Positions 1 through 7,795 of a stretch of 64,000 bases of DNA are shown piece by piece. The stretch's first letter is position 1. Every line of letters begins with the position of its first letter. The DNA lies in the NCBI GenBank assembly GCA_031253835.1, contig JAIRVP010000072.1, forward strand, positions 186,001-250,000. The letters run 5' to 3'. Below the pieces are notes generated by a model, which was given only the letters and a program-made list of their open reading frames with translations, did not search any database and had not been told where the DNA came from. Source of the DNA: Burkholderia sp. GTDB taxonomy: Bacteria; Pseudomonadota; Gammaproteobacteria; Burkholderiales; Burkholderiaceae. Both the position numbers and the translations under genes were made by a program.

Positions 1-100
1 GCCGAATCCGGCGCGCCATAAGCGCGCCCGCCGCGCACGACGCCGTGAACCGGAGACGGTTCGGACCCTCTAAGCAGGTTTGACCCCGACACCTTTCGCC
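1..100. other. Window edge; possible 3' end of an upstream gene
   Basis: Two plus-strand frames are open from the window edge, one closing with TAA at 71-73 and one with TGA at 81-83. Either could be the tail of a gene lying mostly outside the window. The short arginine-rich translation cannot be assigned. A TTG codon at 80 is in frame with the next gene and is an alternative start for it. Confidence 0.3.
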
Positions 101-1039
101 ATGTCCTTCCAGCCCGCCGCGTCCTACACCATCCGCCTGCTGGCACCGTCCGGCTATCCGCACGACCCCGACGCGATCAACCGCGCGCTCGAGCGCCTCA
201 GCACCGCGCAGCAGCGCATCGAGAACATCGAGGCGACGCAGCGGCGCTTCCAGCGGTTCGGCGGCACCGACGGCGAGCGCGCAGGCGACCTGAACCGCCT
301 CGCCGATCCCGAGCGGCCGCTGCCGGACATCGCGCTCGCGGTGCGCGGCGGCTACGGCGCCGCGCGGATCCTGCACGGGCTCGACTACCGCGGGCTCGAG
401 CGCCGGCTGCGCGACCAGCCGGTCGCGCTCGTCGGCCACAGCGATTTCACCGCGATCCAGCTCGCGTTGTACGCGAAGGCGCGCATCAAGACGTTCGGCG
501 GCCCGATGCTGTCCGCCGACTTCGGCGCGGAAACGCCGAGCGACTTCACGATGCAGCACTTCTGGCAGACGCTGACGCAGCCGAGCACGACGATCGTCAC
601 CGAGGCGCCGCAGGTGCAGACCGTGAACGTGACGGGCACGCTGTGGGGCGGCAACCTCGCGATCCTGACATCGCTGATCGGCACGCCGTACATGCCCGAC
701 ATCGAAGGCGGCATCCTGTTCATCGAGGACGTCAACGAGCAGCCGTTCCGGATCGAGCGGATGATCTATCAGCTGCACCTGTCGGGGCTGCTCGCGCGTC
801 AGCAGGCGCTCGTGCTCGGCCAGTTCACCGGCGCGCGGCCGTTCGAGTACGACAACGGCTACGACATGCAGGCGATGATCGACCAGGTGCGCGCGGTGAT
901 CGGGATCCCGGTCGTCACGGGGCTCCAGTTCGGCCACGTCCCCGACCTGCTGACGCTGCCGTTCGGCGCGCAGGCGCAACTGGTCGCGAATGCACACGGC
1001 TTCCGGCTGACACTGTCGGACTATCCGCATCTCGGCTGA
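101..1039 (+). CDS. ldcA: LD-carboxypeptidase (peptidase family S66)
   Basis: Predicted cytoplasmic serine peptidase that removes the terminal D-Ala from murein tetrapeptides during peptidoglycan recycling. At 312 residues it matches the family length (about 300-310). The nucleophile lies in VGHSDF (Ser114); the other triad members expected in the S66 family are Glu209 in FIEDVN and His279 in QFGHVPD. The spacing resembles Pseudomonas aeruginosa LdcA (Ser115/Glu217/His285). The start is set at ATG 101, giving an N-terminus close to family members; TTG at 80 would add seven residues, and neither has a strong ribosome binding site. The gene stands alone before a hairpin terminator. The related MccF immunity proteins share this fold, but nothing nearby suggests a microcin. 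Confidence 0.88.
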   Translation: MSFQPAASYTIRLLAPSGYPHDPDAINRALERLSTAQQRIENIEATQRRFQRFGGTDGERAGDLNRLADPERPLPDIALAVRGGYGAARILHGLDYRGLERRLRDQPVALVGHSDFTAIQLALYAKARIKTFGGPMLSADFGAETPSDFTMQHFWQTLTQPSTTIVTEAPQVQTVNVTGTLWGGNLAILTSLIGTPYMPDIEGGILFIEDVNEQPFRIERMIYQLHLSGLLARQQALVLGQFTGARPFEYDNGYDMQAMIDQVRAVIGIPVVTGLQFGHVPDLLTLPFGAQAQLVANAHGFRLTLSDYPHLG

Positions 1040-1057
1040 TGTCGGCGCGATCGATCG

Positions 1058-1084
1058 AAAAGGCGGGTTTCCCGCCTTTTTCTT
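1058..1084 (+). terminator. Rho-independent terminator after ldcA
   Basis: The stem arms AAAGGCGGG and CCCGCCTTT enclose a TTT loop and are followed by a T-rich run. It lies 19 bases past the ldcA stop codon. Confidence 0.85.
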
Positions 1085-1158
1085 TATGTAAGTGCGCAAC
1101 TAACGGTCGAAAATTTTCGTCGACGTACGTCTGGTGGTTGCCAGGTTGTGCACCATTT

Positions 1159-1188
1159 TTGTCAACAAAATGGCCAGGCGGGTATACG
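1159..1188 (+). promoter_or_regulatory. Distal promoter with palindromic operator candidate
   Basis: TTGTCAACAA (1159-1168) sits inside a longer inverted repeat, CCATTTTTGT / ACAAAATGG (one-base bulge). Its first six bases (TTGTCA) are a near-consensus -35; 17-18 bases on is GTATACG, a passable -10. The palindrome core is the exact reverse complement of the second copy at 1302-1311. Operator and promoter roles are inferred. Confidence 0.5.
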
Positions 1189-1301
1189 ACGAGAAGGGCC
1201 TCTGCCGTGCCTGTCACGCTTGTCGTGCATGGAATGGGCGCATCCTGCACCGGGCAGGGTCACATCGGTGCACGCCGATTGTGCGAAATCGCGGAAAAGA
1301 A

Positions 1302-1332
1302 TTGTTGACAATCTTTATGTCCGCCCTAGGAT
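1302..1332 (+). promoter_or_regulatory. Proximal GntR-gene promoter with overlapping palindrome
   Basis: A consensus -35 TTGACA (1305-1310) and -10 TAGGAT (1327-1332) are 16 bases apart. The -35 lies inside the palindrome TTGTTGACAA (1302-1311). Transcription would start about 18 bases before ATG 1357. A dimeric FCD-type GntR regulator binding here would block RNA polymerase, so autorepression by the downstream gene product is a reasonable inference. Confidence 0.6.
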
Positions 1333-1356
1333 GAGGACCATCACACGTTGCAGATC

Positions 1357-2052
1357 ATGAACGAGCCCGATTCCCAGCCCTCCGGCGCAGCCGGTCCCGA
1401 AGCGATCGCCGAGCGGATCCGCACCGCGATCCTCGAGCATCGGCTCGCGCCCGGCGCGAAGCTGACGGAGGCGCAACTCTGCGACGTGTTCGGCGTGAAG
1501 CGCGGGGCGATCCGCCAGGCGCTCGCGCAGCTCGCGACCGACAAGCTGGTCGACCTCGAGCCGAACCGCGGCGCGTTTGTCGCGAGCCCGACGCTGCAGG
1601 ACGTGCACGAAGTGTTCGAGATGCGTCGGATCATCGAGCTTGCGGTGGTCGAGCGGCTGGCAACCGGGCCCGGCGCAAAGCGGTTGAAGGGTGTCGCCGC
1701 GCTGATCGACAAGGAACGCAGGGCGTTCGAGCGGCACGACTTCGCGGCATGGATCCGGCTGTCGGGCGAATTCCATACGGCGCTTGCCACGCTGATGGGC
1801 AATGCGACGCTCAGCGAGTGCCTCGAAGGGCTCGTCGCCCGCTCGACGCTGATGTCGGCGCTGTACGAATCGCACGGGCGCAGCCCGTGCTCGTGCGACG
1901 ACCACGACGAGATCCTCTCTGCGCTGGAGGCGGGCGATCCGAAGCAGGCGGTGACGCTGATGGCGCGCCACCTGCAGCATGTCGAACTGAAGATGCTGGA
2001 CCGGCCCGCACAAGGGCAGGTCGATTTGCGCGAAGTGTTCGGCGGCGCCTGA
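1357..2052 (+). CDS. GntR family transcriptional regulator, FCD (FadR) subfamily
   Basis: DNA-binding regulator of 231 residues: an N-terminal winged helix-turn-helix (about 15-78, with AILEHRLAPGAKLTEAQL and the recognition region VKRGAIRQAL) and a C-terminal all-helical FCD ligand-binding domain (about 85-215) with the scattered His residues that usually hold a metal. It is the first gene of the purine cluster and is followed in the same direction by the permease and racemase genes, so it probably controls purine or allantoin use. The ligand is not evident. The start is ATG 1357; TTG at 1348 is an alternative. Two TTGTNNACAA palindromes upstream are its likely operators. Confidence 0.85.
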   Translation: MNEPDSQPSGAAGPEAIAERIRTAILEHRLAPGAKLTEAQLCDVFGVKRGAIRQALAQLATDKLVDLEPNRGAFVASPTLQDVHEVFEMRRIIELAVVERLATGPGAKRLKGVAALIDKERRAFERHDFAAWIRLSGEFHTALATLMGNATLSECLEGLVARSTLMSALYESHGRSPCSCDDHDEILSALEAGDPKQAVTLMARHLQHVELKMLDRPAQGQVDLREVFGGA

Positions 2053-2201
2053 GCGGCGACGCGAACCCGGCCGCGCGCCACAGAACGAGCGAAATGCAGG
2101 CCTGCGGGGTTTGCCGCGGGCCGCTGGTCCGACTCCGGGCGACGATCCGGAGCGATATCGATGACGGTGGAGCGGCCGCCCGGCCGCGTCAAGGAGAAGT
2201 C

Positions 2202-3686
2202 ATGGCTCAGTTCAGTGTGGCGCACGAGAGCGCCTATCCGGCGGAAGAAGGCGGCGAGGGCGGCGACCCGACGCTGCCGAATGGTTACAGCGAACGTCTG
2301 TACAACGAAGATTTGGCACCCCTGAAGAATCAGACATGGGGGTCGTACAACATCTTCGCGTTCTGGATGTCGGACGTGCACAGTGTCGGCGGCTATGTGT
2401 TCGCGGGCAGCCTGTTCGCGCTCGGGCTGACGAGCTGGCAGGTGCTGATCGCGCTGATCGTCGGCATCGGCCTCGTGAACGTGCTGTGCAACCTGATCGC
2501 GCGGCCGAGCCAGCAGATCGGCGTGCCGTATCCGGTCGCGTGCCGCGCGACGTTCGGCGTGCTCGGCGCGAACGTGCCGGCCGTGATCCGCGGGCTGATC
2601 GCGATCGCGTGGTACGGCATCCAGACCTATCTCGCGTCGAGCGCGCTCGTGATCGTCGTGCTGAAGTTCTTCCCGCAATGGCTGCCGTACGCGGACGTCC
2701 ATCGCTACGGCTTCCTCGGGCTGTCGGCGGTCGGCTGGGCCGGCTTCATGCTGCTGTGGGTGCTGCAGGCGTTCGTGTTCTGGAACGGGATGGAGACGAT
2801 CAAGAAGTTCATCGACTTCGCGGGTCCGGCTGTCTACATCGTGATGTTCATCCTCGCCGGCTACATGGTGTGGCGCGCGGGCTGGCGCAACATCGGCATC
2901 AACCTCGGCGGCGTCAAGTATCACGGCGCGGAAGTGATTCCGGTGATGATCACGGCCGTGTCGCTGGTCGTGTCGTACTTCTCCGGGCCGATGCTGAACT
3001 TCGGCGACTTTTCGCGCTACTGCCGCTCGTTCGGCGAAGTGAAGCGCGGCAATTTCTGGGGGCTGCCCGTCAACTTCCTCGCGTTCTCGCTCGTCACGGT
3101 GATCACGACGGCCGCGACGCTGCCGGTGTTCGGCGAACTCATCACCGACCCGGTCGAGACGGTCGGCCGCATCGACCACCCGACCGCGGTGATCCTCGGC
3201 GCGCTGACGTTCACGATCGCGACGATCGGCATCAACATCGTCGCGAACTTCGTGTCGCCCGCGTTCGACTTCTCGAACGTTGCGCCGAGGCTCATCAGCT
3301 GGCGCGCGGGCGGGATGCTCGCGGCCGTCGCGTCGATCTTCATCACGCCGTGGAACCTGTTCAACAACCCGGCCGTGATCCACTACACGCTCGACGTGCT
3401 CGGCGCGTTCATCGGCCCGCTGTACGGCGTGCTGATCGCCGACTTCTACCTCGTCAAGCGCGGCAGGCTCGTGCGCGACGACCTGTACACGATGTCGGAA
3501 AGCGGCACGTACTGGTACACGGGCGGCGTGAACCGCCGCGCGCTCGCCGCGCTGCTGCCGGCGGCCGTGATCGCGATCGTCTGCGTGATGGTGCCGGGCT
3601 GGCAGGGCGTCGCGAACTTCTCGTGGTTCATCGGTGCGGGGCTCGGCTTCGTGTTCTACCGGCTGCTCGTGAGCACGAAGGCGTGA
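2202..3686 (+). CDS. NCS1 family nucleobase/allantoin:cation symporter
   Basis: Inner-membrane transporter of 494 residues with about 12 hydrophobic segments. The N-terminal region contains NQTWGSYNIFAFWMSDVH, matching the Mhp1/cytosine permease/allantoin permease family that co-transports nucleobases or hydantoins with a cation. A strong ribosome binding site (AAGGAGAAG, 2191-2199) ends two bases before ATG 2202 and decides the start, although the frame is open further upstream. Only 10 bases separate it from the allantoin racemase gene. The context points to allantoin, hydantoin, uracil or another purine-derived substrate; the sequence alone does not settle which. Confidence 0.87.
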   Translation: MAQFSVAHESAYPAEEGGEGGDPTLPNGYSERLYNEDLAPLKNQTWGSYNIFAFWMSDVHSVGGYVFAGSLFALGLTSWQVLIALIVGIGLVNVLCNLIARPSQQIGVPYPVACRATFGVLGANVPAVIRGLIAIAWYGIQTYLASSALVIVVLKFFPQWLPYADVHRYGFLGLSAVGWAGFMLLWVLQAFVFWNGMETIKKFIDFAGPAVYIVMFILAGYMVWRAGWRNIGINLGGVKYHGAEVIPVMITAVSLVVSYFSGPMLNFGDFSRYCRSFGEVKRGNFWGLPVNFLAFSLVTVITTAATLPVFGELITDPVETVGRIDHPTAVILGALTFTIATIGINIVANFVSPAFDFSNVAPRLISWRAGGMLAAVASIFITPWNLFNNPAVIHYTLDVLGAFIGPLYGVLIADFYLVKRGRLVRDDLYTMSESGTYWYTGGVNRRALAALLPAAVIAIVCVMVPGWQGVANFSWFIGAGLGFVFYRLLVSTKA

Positions 3687-3696
3687 GGAGCGTGCG

Positions 3697-4488
3697 ATGA
3701 AGATTCGACTGATCAATCCGAACACGACGCAGCGGATGACCGACGCGATGGGCCGCTGCGCACGCGAGGTCGCGGCCGCGGGCACGGAGATCGTGGCCGT
3801 GAGCCCGCCGATGGGGCCGCCGTCGATCGAAGGCTATTACGACGAGGCGCTCGCGACGCCGGGGCTGCTCGCCGAGATCGTGCAGGGCGAGCGCGACGGC
3901 TGCGACGCGTACGTGATCGCGTGCTTCGGCGACCCGGGCCTGTACGCGGCGCGCGAGCTCGCGCGCGGGCCGGTGATCGGCATCGCCGAGGCCGCGATGC
4001 ATGCGGCGAGCGTGCTCGAGCCCGGCTTCTCGGTCGTCACGACGCTCGCGCGCACCTGCGGGATGGCGTGGCACCTCGCGGAGCGCTACGGGATGAAGCG
4101 CTTCTGCCGCAACGTGCGCGCGACCGATGTCGCGGTGCTCGAACTCGACCGGCCGGGCTCGGCCGCGCGCCGGATCATCGTCGACGAGTGCCGGCGCGCG
4201 CTCGACGAGGACGGCGCCGATGCGATCGTGCTCGGCTGCGCGGGGATGGCCGAGTTCGCGCACGAGATCGAGCAGCAGATCGGCGCGCCGGTGGTCGAGG
4301 GCGTCACGGCGGCCGTGAAATGGGCCGAGGCGCTCGTCGCGCTGCGCCTCGCGACCGCGAAACGCGGCGATTTCGCGCGGCCGCTGCCGAAGCGCTACGA
4401 CGGCGCATTCGCCCGCTTCAGCCCGCCGGACGGGGATGCGGCGGAACCGGTCCCGAATTTGCCGCAACCGCACATACACACCGTCTGA
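3697..4488 (+). CDS. Aspartate/glutamate/hydantoin racemase family, probable allantoin racemase
   Basis: Cofactor-independent racemase of 263 residues. The two catalytic cysteines of the family are visible: Cys76 in IACFGDPG and Cys181 in LGCAGMAEF. The N-terminus KIRLINPNTT is typical of hydantoin racemases such as HyuE and HpxA. Between an allantoin-type permease and allantoinase, its likely job is to interconvert R- and S-allantoin so that PuuE, usually S-selective, can use the whole pool. It follows the permease by 10 bases and is probably co-transcribed. A role on other 5-substituted hydantoins cannot be excluded. Confidence 0.82.
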   Translation: MKIRLINPNTTQRMTDAMGRCAREVAAAGTEIVAVSPPMGPPSIEGYYDEALATPGLLAEIVQGERDGCDAYVIACFGDPGLYAARELARGPVIGIAEAAMHAASVLEPGFSVVTTLARTCGMAWHLAERYGMKRFCRNVRATDVAVLELDRPGSAARRIIVDECRRALDEDGADAIVLGCAGMAEFAHEIEQQIGAPVVEGVTAAVKWAEALVALRLATAKRGDFARPLPKRYDGAFARFSPPDGDAAEPVPNLPQPHIHTV

Positions 4489-4637
4489 CACGCACTATCT
4501 GCGTCGCTGTATGGGCGCGTATGAACGTTTTCGCTACACTGGGCCGTCATCGCATCGGCTTGTGCGGCCAGCCTCCGGGTGCCGCGCAGTCGATGCGAAC
4601 CCATTATTTCAGCCCGCTTTCGCCGTACTTCGAACCC

Positions 4638-5591
4638 ATGTCACTCGATCCCAACTATCCTCGCGACCTGATCGGCTACGGCCGCCATCCCGTTCAGGCG
4701 AACTGGCCGGGGCGCGCCCGCGTCGCCGTGCAATTCGTGCTGAACTACGAGGAGGGCGGCGAGAACTGCGTGCTGCACGGCGATCCGGGCTCCGAGCAGT
4801 TCCTGTCCGAAATCGTCGGCGCAGCCGCGTATCCGGACCGCCACATGAGCATGGAGTCGATCTACGAATACGGTTCGCGGGCCGGCGTGTGGCGCATCCT
4901 GCGCGAATTCGAGAAGCGCGGGATGCCGCTGACGATCTTCGGCGTCGGCATGGCGATCGAGCGTCATCCGGAGCTTGCACGCGCGTTCGTCGAACTCGGC
5001 CATGAAATCGCATGCCACGGCTGGCGCTGGATCCACTACCAGAGCATGACGCCGGAACTCGAAGCCGAGCACATGCGCCTCGGGATGGAAGCGATCGAGC
5101 GCGTGACGGGCGAGCGCCCGCTCGGCTGGTATACCGGCCGCGACAGCCCCAATACGCACCGCCTGGTCGCCGAACACGGCGGCTTCCTGTACGACTCCGA
5201 CAACTACGGCGACGACCTGCCGTTCTGGATGGACGTCAAGGTGTCGGACGGCAGCACGTCGCCGCAACTGATCGTGCCGTACACGCTCGACACGAACGAC
5301 ATGCGCTTCGCGACGCCGCAGGGCTTCAACACCGGCGATCACTTCTTCGACTACCTGCGCGACGCATTCGACGTGCTGTACGCGGAGGGCGACGAGGCGC
5401 CGAAGATGCTGTCGATCGGCATGCACTGCCGGCTGCTCGGCCGGCCGGGCCGGTTCCGCGGGCTGCAGCGTTTCCTCGATCACATCGAGAAGCACGATCG
5501 CGTATGGGTGACGCGCCGTGTCGATATCGCGCGTCACTGGCGTGAACATCATCCGTATCAGCCCAATCATCAAAACGAAGGGAAAGCATGA
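4638..5591 (+). CDS. puuE: Allantoinase PuuE (polysaccharide deacetylase fold)
   Basis: Hydrolyses S-allantoin to allantoate. The 317-residue protein begins with NYPRDLIGYG and continues FVLNYEEGGE, both hallmarks of PuuE-type allantoinases, which use the NodB/polysaccharide-deacetylase barrel rather than the DHOase fold of AllB. The start at ATG 4638 is chosen because homologues begin just before YPRDLIGYG; in-frame ATGs at 4521 and 4593 would give unconserved extensions. No clear Shine-Dalgarno precedes it. A -10-like TACACT at 4535-4540 suggests a promoter in the 149-base gap after the racemase gene. The stop overlaps the uraD start. Confidence 0.92.
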   Translation: MSLDPNYPRDLIGYGRHPVQANWPGRARVAVQFVLNYEEGGENCVLHGDPGSEQFLSEIVGAAAYPDRHMSMESIYEYGSRAGVWRILREFEKRGMPLTIFGVGMAIERHPELARAFVELGHEIACHGWRWIHYQSMTPELEAEHMRLGMEAIERVTGERPLGWYTGRDSPNTHRLVAEHGGFLYDSDNYGDDLPFWMDVKVSDGSTSPQLIVPYTLDTNDMRFATPQGFNTGDHFFDYLRDAFDVLYAEGDEAPKMLSIGMHCRLLGRPGRFRGLQRFLDHIEKHDRVWVTRRVDIARHWREHHPYQPNHQNEGKA

Positions 5592-6109
5592 AGGCGATGC
5601 GCTACACGTTGGAACAACTGAACACGATGGCGCCGAGCGCATTTGTCGCGGCACTGTCGGGTATCTTCGAACATTCGCCGTGGGTGGCCGAGGTCGCCGC
5701 GGGCGAACGGCCGTTCGCGAGCATCGACGTGCTGCACAAGACGATGTCGGGGGCGGTGGAAGCCGGCGGCGAAGTGCGCCAGCTTGCGCTGATCAACGCT
5801 CACCCGGAGCTGGCCGGCAAGGCCGCCGTGCGCGGCGAGCTGACGGTCGAGTCGACGCGCGAGCAGAGCGGCGCGGGCCTCGACCAGTGCACGCAGGAAG
5901 AGTTCGACAAGCTGCTGACGCTGAACCGCACGTATCGCGAGAAGTTCGGCTTCCCGTTCATCCTCGCGGTGCGCGGCTTTGACCGTCACGGCATCATCGC
6001 GAACTTCGAGTCGCGCGTGAATCATTCGCGCACCGAAGAGCTGCGTACGAGCCTGGACCAGATCTACCGGATCGCGCGCTTCCGTCTCGACGACCTGATC
6101 GACGCCTGA
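5588..6109 (+). CDS. uraD: OHCU decarboxylase UraD
   Basis: Converts 2-oxo-4-hydroxy-4-carboxy-5-ureidoimidazoline to S-allantoin, the third step after urate oxidation. The 173 residues contain FEHSPWVAE, NAHPELAGK and EKFGFPFILAVRG, conserved in the family. The ATG at 5588 overlaps the puuE stop (ATGA), with GAAGGGAAAG just upstream, indicating translational coupling; a second in-frame ATG at 5597 is possible. PuuD and UraH, which make its substrate, are encoded about 6 kb downstream in the other arm of the cluster. Confidence 0.93.
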   Translation: MKAMRYTLEQLNTMAPSAFVAALSGIFEHSPWVAEVAAGERPFASIDVLHKTMSGAVEAGGEVRQLALINAHPELAGKAAVRGELTVESTREQSGAGLDQCTQEEFDKLLTLNRTYREKFGFPFILAVRGFDRHGIIANFESRVNHSRTEELRTSLDQIYRIARFRLDDLIDA

Positions 6110-6171
6110 CACCGCAATATGGCCTGCTGCGTCGCAGCGGCCTGATCGCCTCACTGAAACAAGGAAACATC

Positions 6172-7185
6172 ATGGCTGTTCCGCTTCTCGATCCCAACGC
6201 ACCCGATTTCACGCGGCGCTACGTGAATCTTGCCGACCCGCGTCTCGGTGCGCAGGCGCTCGAGGCCAGCGACGATTTCTTCGCGCCGAAGGACCGGATG
6301 CTGAACCCCGAGCCGGCCGTCTTCATTCCCGGCAAGTACGACGACCACGGCAAGTGGATGGACGGCTGGGAAACGCGCCGCAAGCGCACGACGGGCTATG
6401 ACTGGTGCATCGTCAAGCTCGCGCGCCCGGGCGTGATCAAGGGCTTCGACATCGACACGAGCCACTTCACCGGCAACTTCCCGCCGGCCGCGTCGATCGA
6501 GGCCGCGTTCGTGGCCGACGGCGCGCCGACGCATGCGACCGAGTGGGTCGAGATCGTGCCGTCGACGACGCTGCAAGGCAACAGCCATCACTACGTCGAA
6601 GCGAGCGACGCGCGTGCGTTCACGCACCTGCGCGTGAACATCTACCCGGACGGCGGCATTGCGCGCCTGCGCGTGTACGGCCAGCCGCAGCTCGACTGGG
6701 CCGGCGCGAGCGCGACCGAGCAGTTCGATCTTGCGGCGATGGAAAACGGCGGCTATGTCGTGGCCGCGAACAACCAGCACTTCGGCGTCGCGTCGAACCT
6801 GCTGCTGCCGGGCCGCGGCGTGAACATGGGCGACGGCTGGGAAACCCGCCGCCGCCGCGAACCGGGCAACGACTGGGCGATCATCGCGCTCGCGCAGCCG
6901 GGCGTGATCCGCAAGATCGAAGTCGATACCGCGTTCTTCAAGGGCAACTACCCGGACCGCTGCTCGATCCAGGCCGCGTACGTGTCGGGCGGCACGGACA
7001 GCTCGCTGATCACGCAGTCGATGTTCTGGCCGGTGCTGCTCGGCGAACAGAAGCTGCAGATGGACAAGCAGCATTACTTCGAACACGACATTGCGTCGCT
7101 CGGCCCTGTCACGCACGTGCGACTGAACATCATTCCGGACGGTGGCGTATCGCGCCTGCGTCTGTGGGGGACGCTCGACAAATGA
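6172..7185 (+). CDS. alc: Allantoicase
   Basis: Hydrolyses allantoate to ureidoglycolate and urea. The 337-residue protein shows the expected tandem duplication of the allantoicase domain: GWETRRKRTTGYDW (about residue 64 onward) is echoed by GWETRRRREPGNDW (about residue 223 onward), each followed by an FDIDT/IEVDT segment and F-x-GN-(F/Y)-P. The ribosome binding site AAGGAAAC lies just before ATG 6172, 62 bases after uraD. The stop codon overlaps the allA start. Confidence 0.94.
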   Translation: MAVPLLDPNAPDFTRRYVNLADPRLGAQALEASDDFFAPKDRMLNPEPAVFIPGKYDDHGKWMDGWETRRKRTTGYDWCIVKLARPGVIKGFDIDTSHFTGNFPPAASIEAAFVADGAPTHATEWVEIVPSTTLQGNSHHYVEASDARAFTHLRVNIYPDGGIARLRVYGQPQLDWAGASATEQFDLAAMENGGYVVAANNQHFGVASNLLLPGRGVNMGDGWETRRRREPGNDWAIIALAQPGVIRKIEVDTAFFKGNYPDRCSIQAAYVSGGTDSSLITQSMFWPVLLGEQKLQMDKQHYFEHDIASLGPVTHVRLNIIPDGGVSRLRLWGTLDK

Positions 7186-7694
7186 AGACGCTTGCAATCG
7201 AACCGCTGACCAAGGAAGCCTTTGCGCCGTTCGGCGACGTGGTCGAAACGGAAGGGGCGAAGCAGATCCCGATCAACCTCGGCACGACGATCCGCTTTCA
7301 CGATCTCGCGAAAGTCGACGTGACCGATGAAGACGGCCGCACGCTCGTCAACCTGTTCCGCGGCCAGCCGCGCACGCTGCCGTTCGAAGTGAAGATGCTG
7401 GAGCGTCACCCGCTCGGCAGCCAGGCGTTCGTGCCGCTGAACGACCAGCCGTATCTCGTCGTCGTCGCGCCCGCGGGCGACCTCGATCCGGCGAAGATCC
7501 GCGCATTCGTGACGAGCGGCTGGCAGGGCGTCAACTACGCGAAGGGCGTGTGGCATCACCCGCTGATCGCGCTCGGCGGCGTCAGCGACTTCATCGTCGT
7601 CGATCGCGGCGGTGACGGGCTGAACCTGAACGAGCAGGATCTGCAGGAATCGCTGTGGCTCACCGACGAGGCGCTGCACGCGCTGACGGCCTGA
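7182..7694 (+). CDS. allA: Ureidoglycolate lyase AllA
   Basis: Splits ureidoglycolate into glyoxylate and urea, ending the pathway encoded here. The 170-residue protein has the AllA features LTKEAFAPFGDV near the N-terminus, FRGQP, MLERHPLGSQAF(V/I)PL and GVWHHPL. The ATG at 7182 overlaps the alc stop codon (ATGA), a second case of translational coupling in this operon. A strong terminator follows. No urease genes are in the window, so the fate of the released urea is not shown. Confidence 0.93.
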   Translation: MKTLAIEPLTKEAFAPFGDVVETEGAKQIPINLGTTIRFHDLAKVDVTDEDGRTLVNLFRGQPRTLPFEVKMLERHPLGSQAFVPLNDQPYLVVVAPAGDLDPAKIRAFVTSGWQGVNYAKGVWHHPLIALGGVSDFIVVDRGGDGLNLNEQDLQESLWLTDEALHALTA

Positions 7695-7743
7695 GTCGCC
7701 GGCGTACTCGCTGCTGGCAGACCGACGGCTTGCCGGTCGGTCG

Positions 7744-7772
7744 AAACCCGCGCAACTTGCGCGGGTTTTTTT
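7744..7772 (+). terminator. Rho-independent terminator of the allantoin operon
   Basis: The arms ACCCGCGC and GCGCGGGT, with loop AACTT, are followed by seven T residues. The element closes the puuE-uraD-alc-allA unit. Confidence 0.9.
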
Positions 7773-7795
7773 ATGTGCGGTCGCTTTCTTTCGAC

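Noticed and set aside
1341..3785. An 814-codon minus-strand open frame over the GntR and permease genes
   Set aside because: It is low-complexity Arg/Asp/His-rich sequence opposite well-recognised genes, so it is a high-GC shadow frame.
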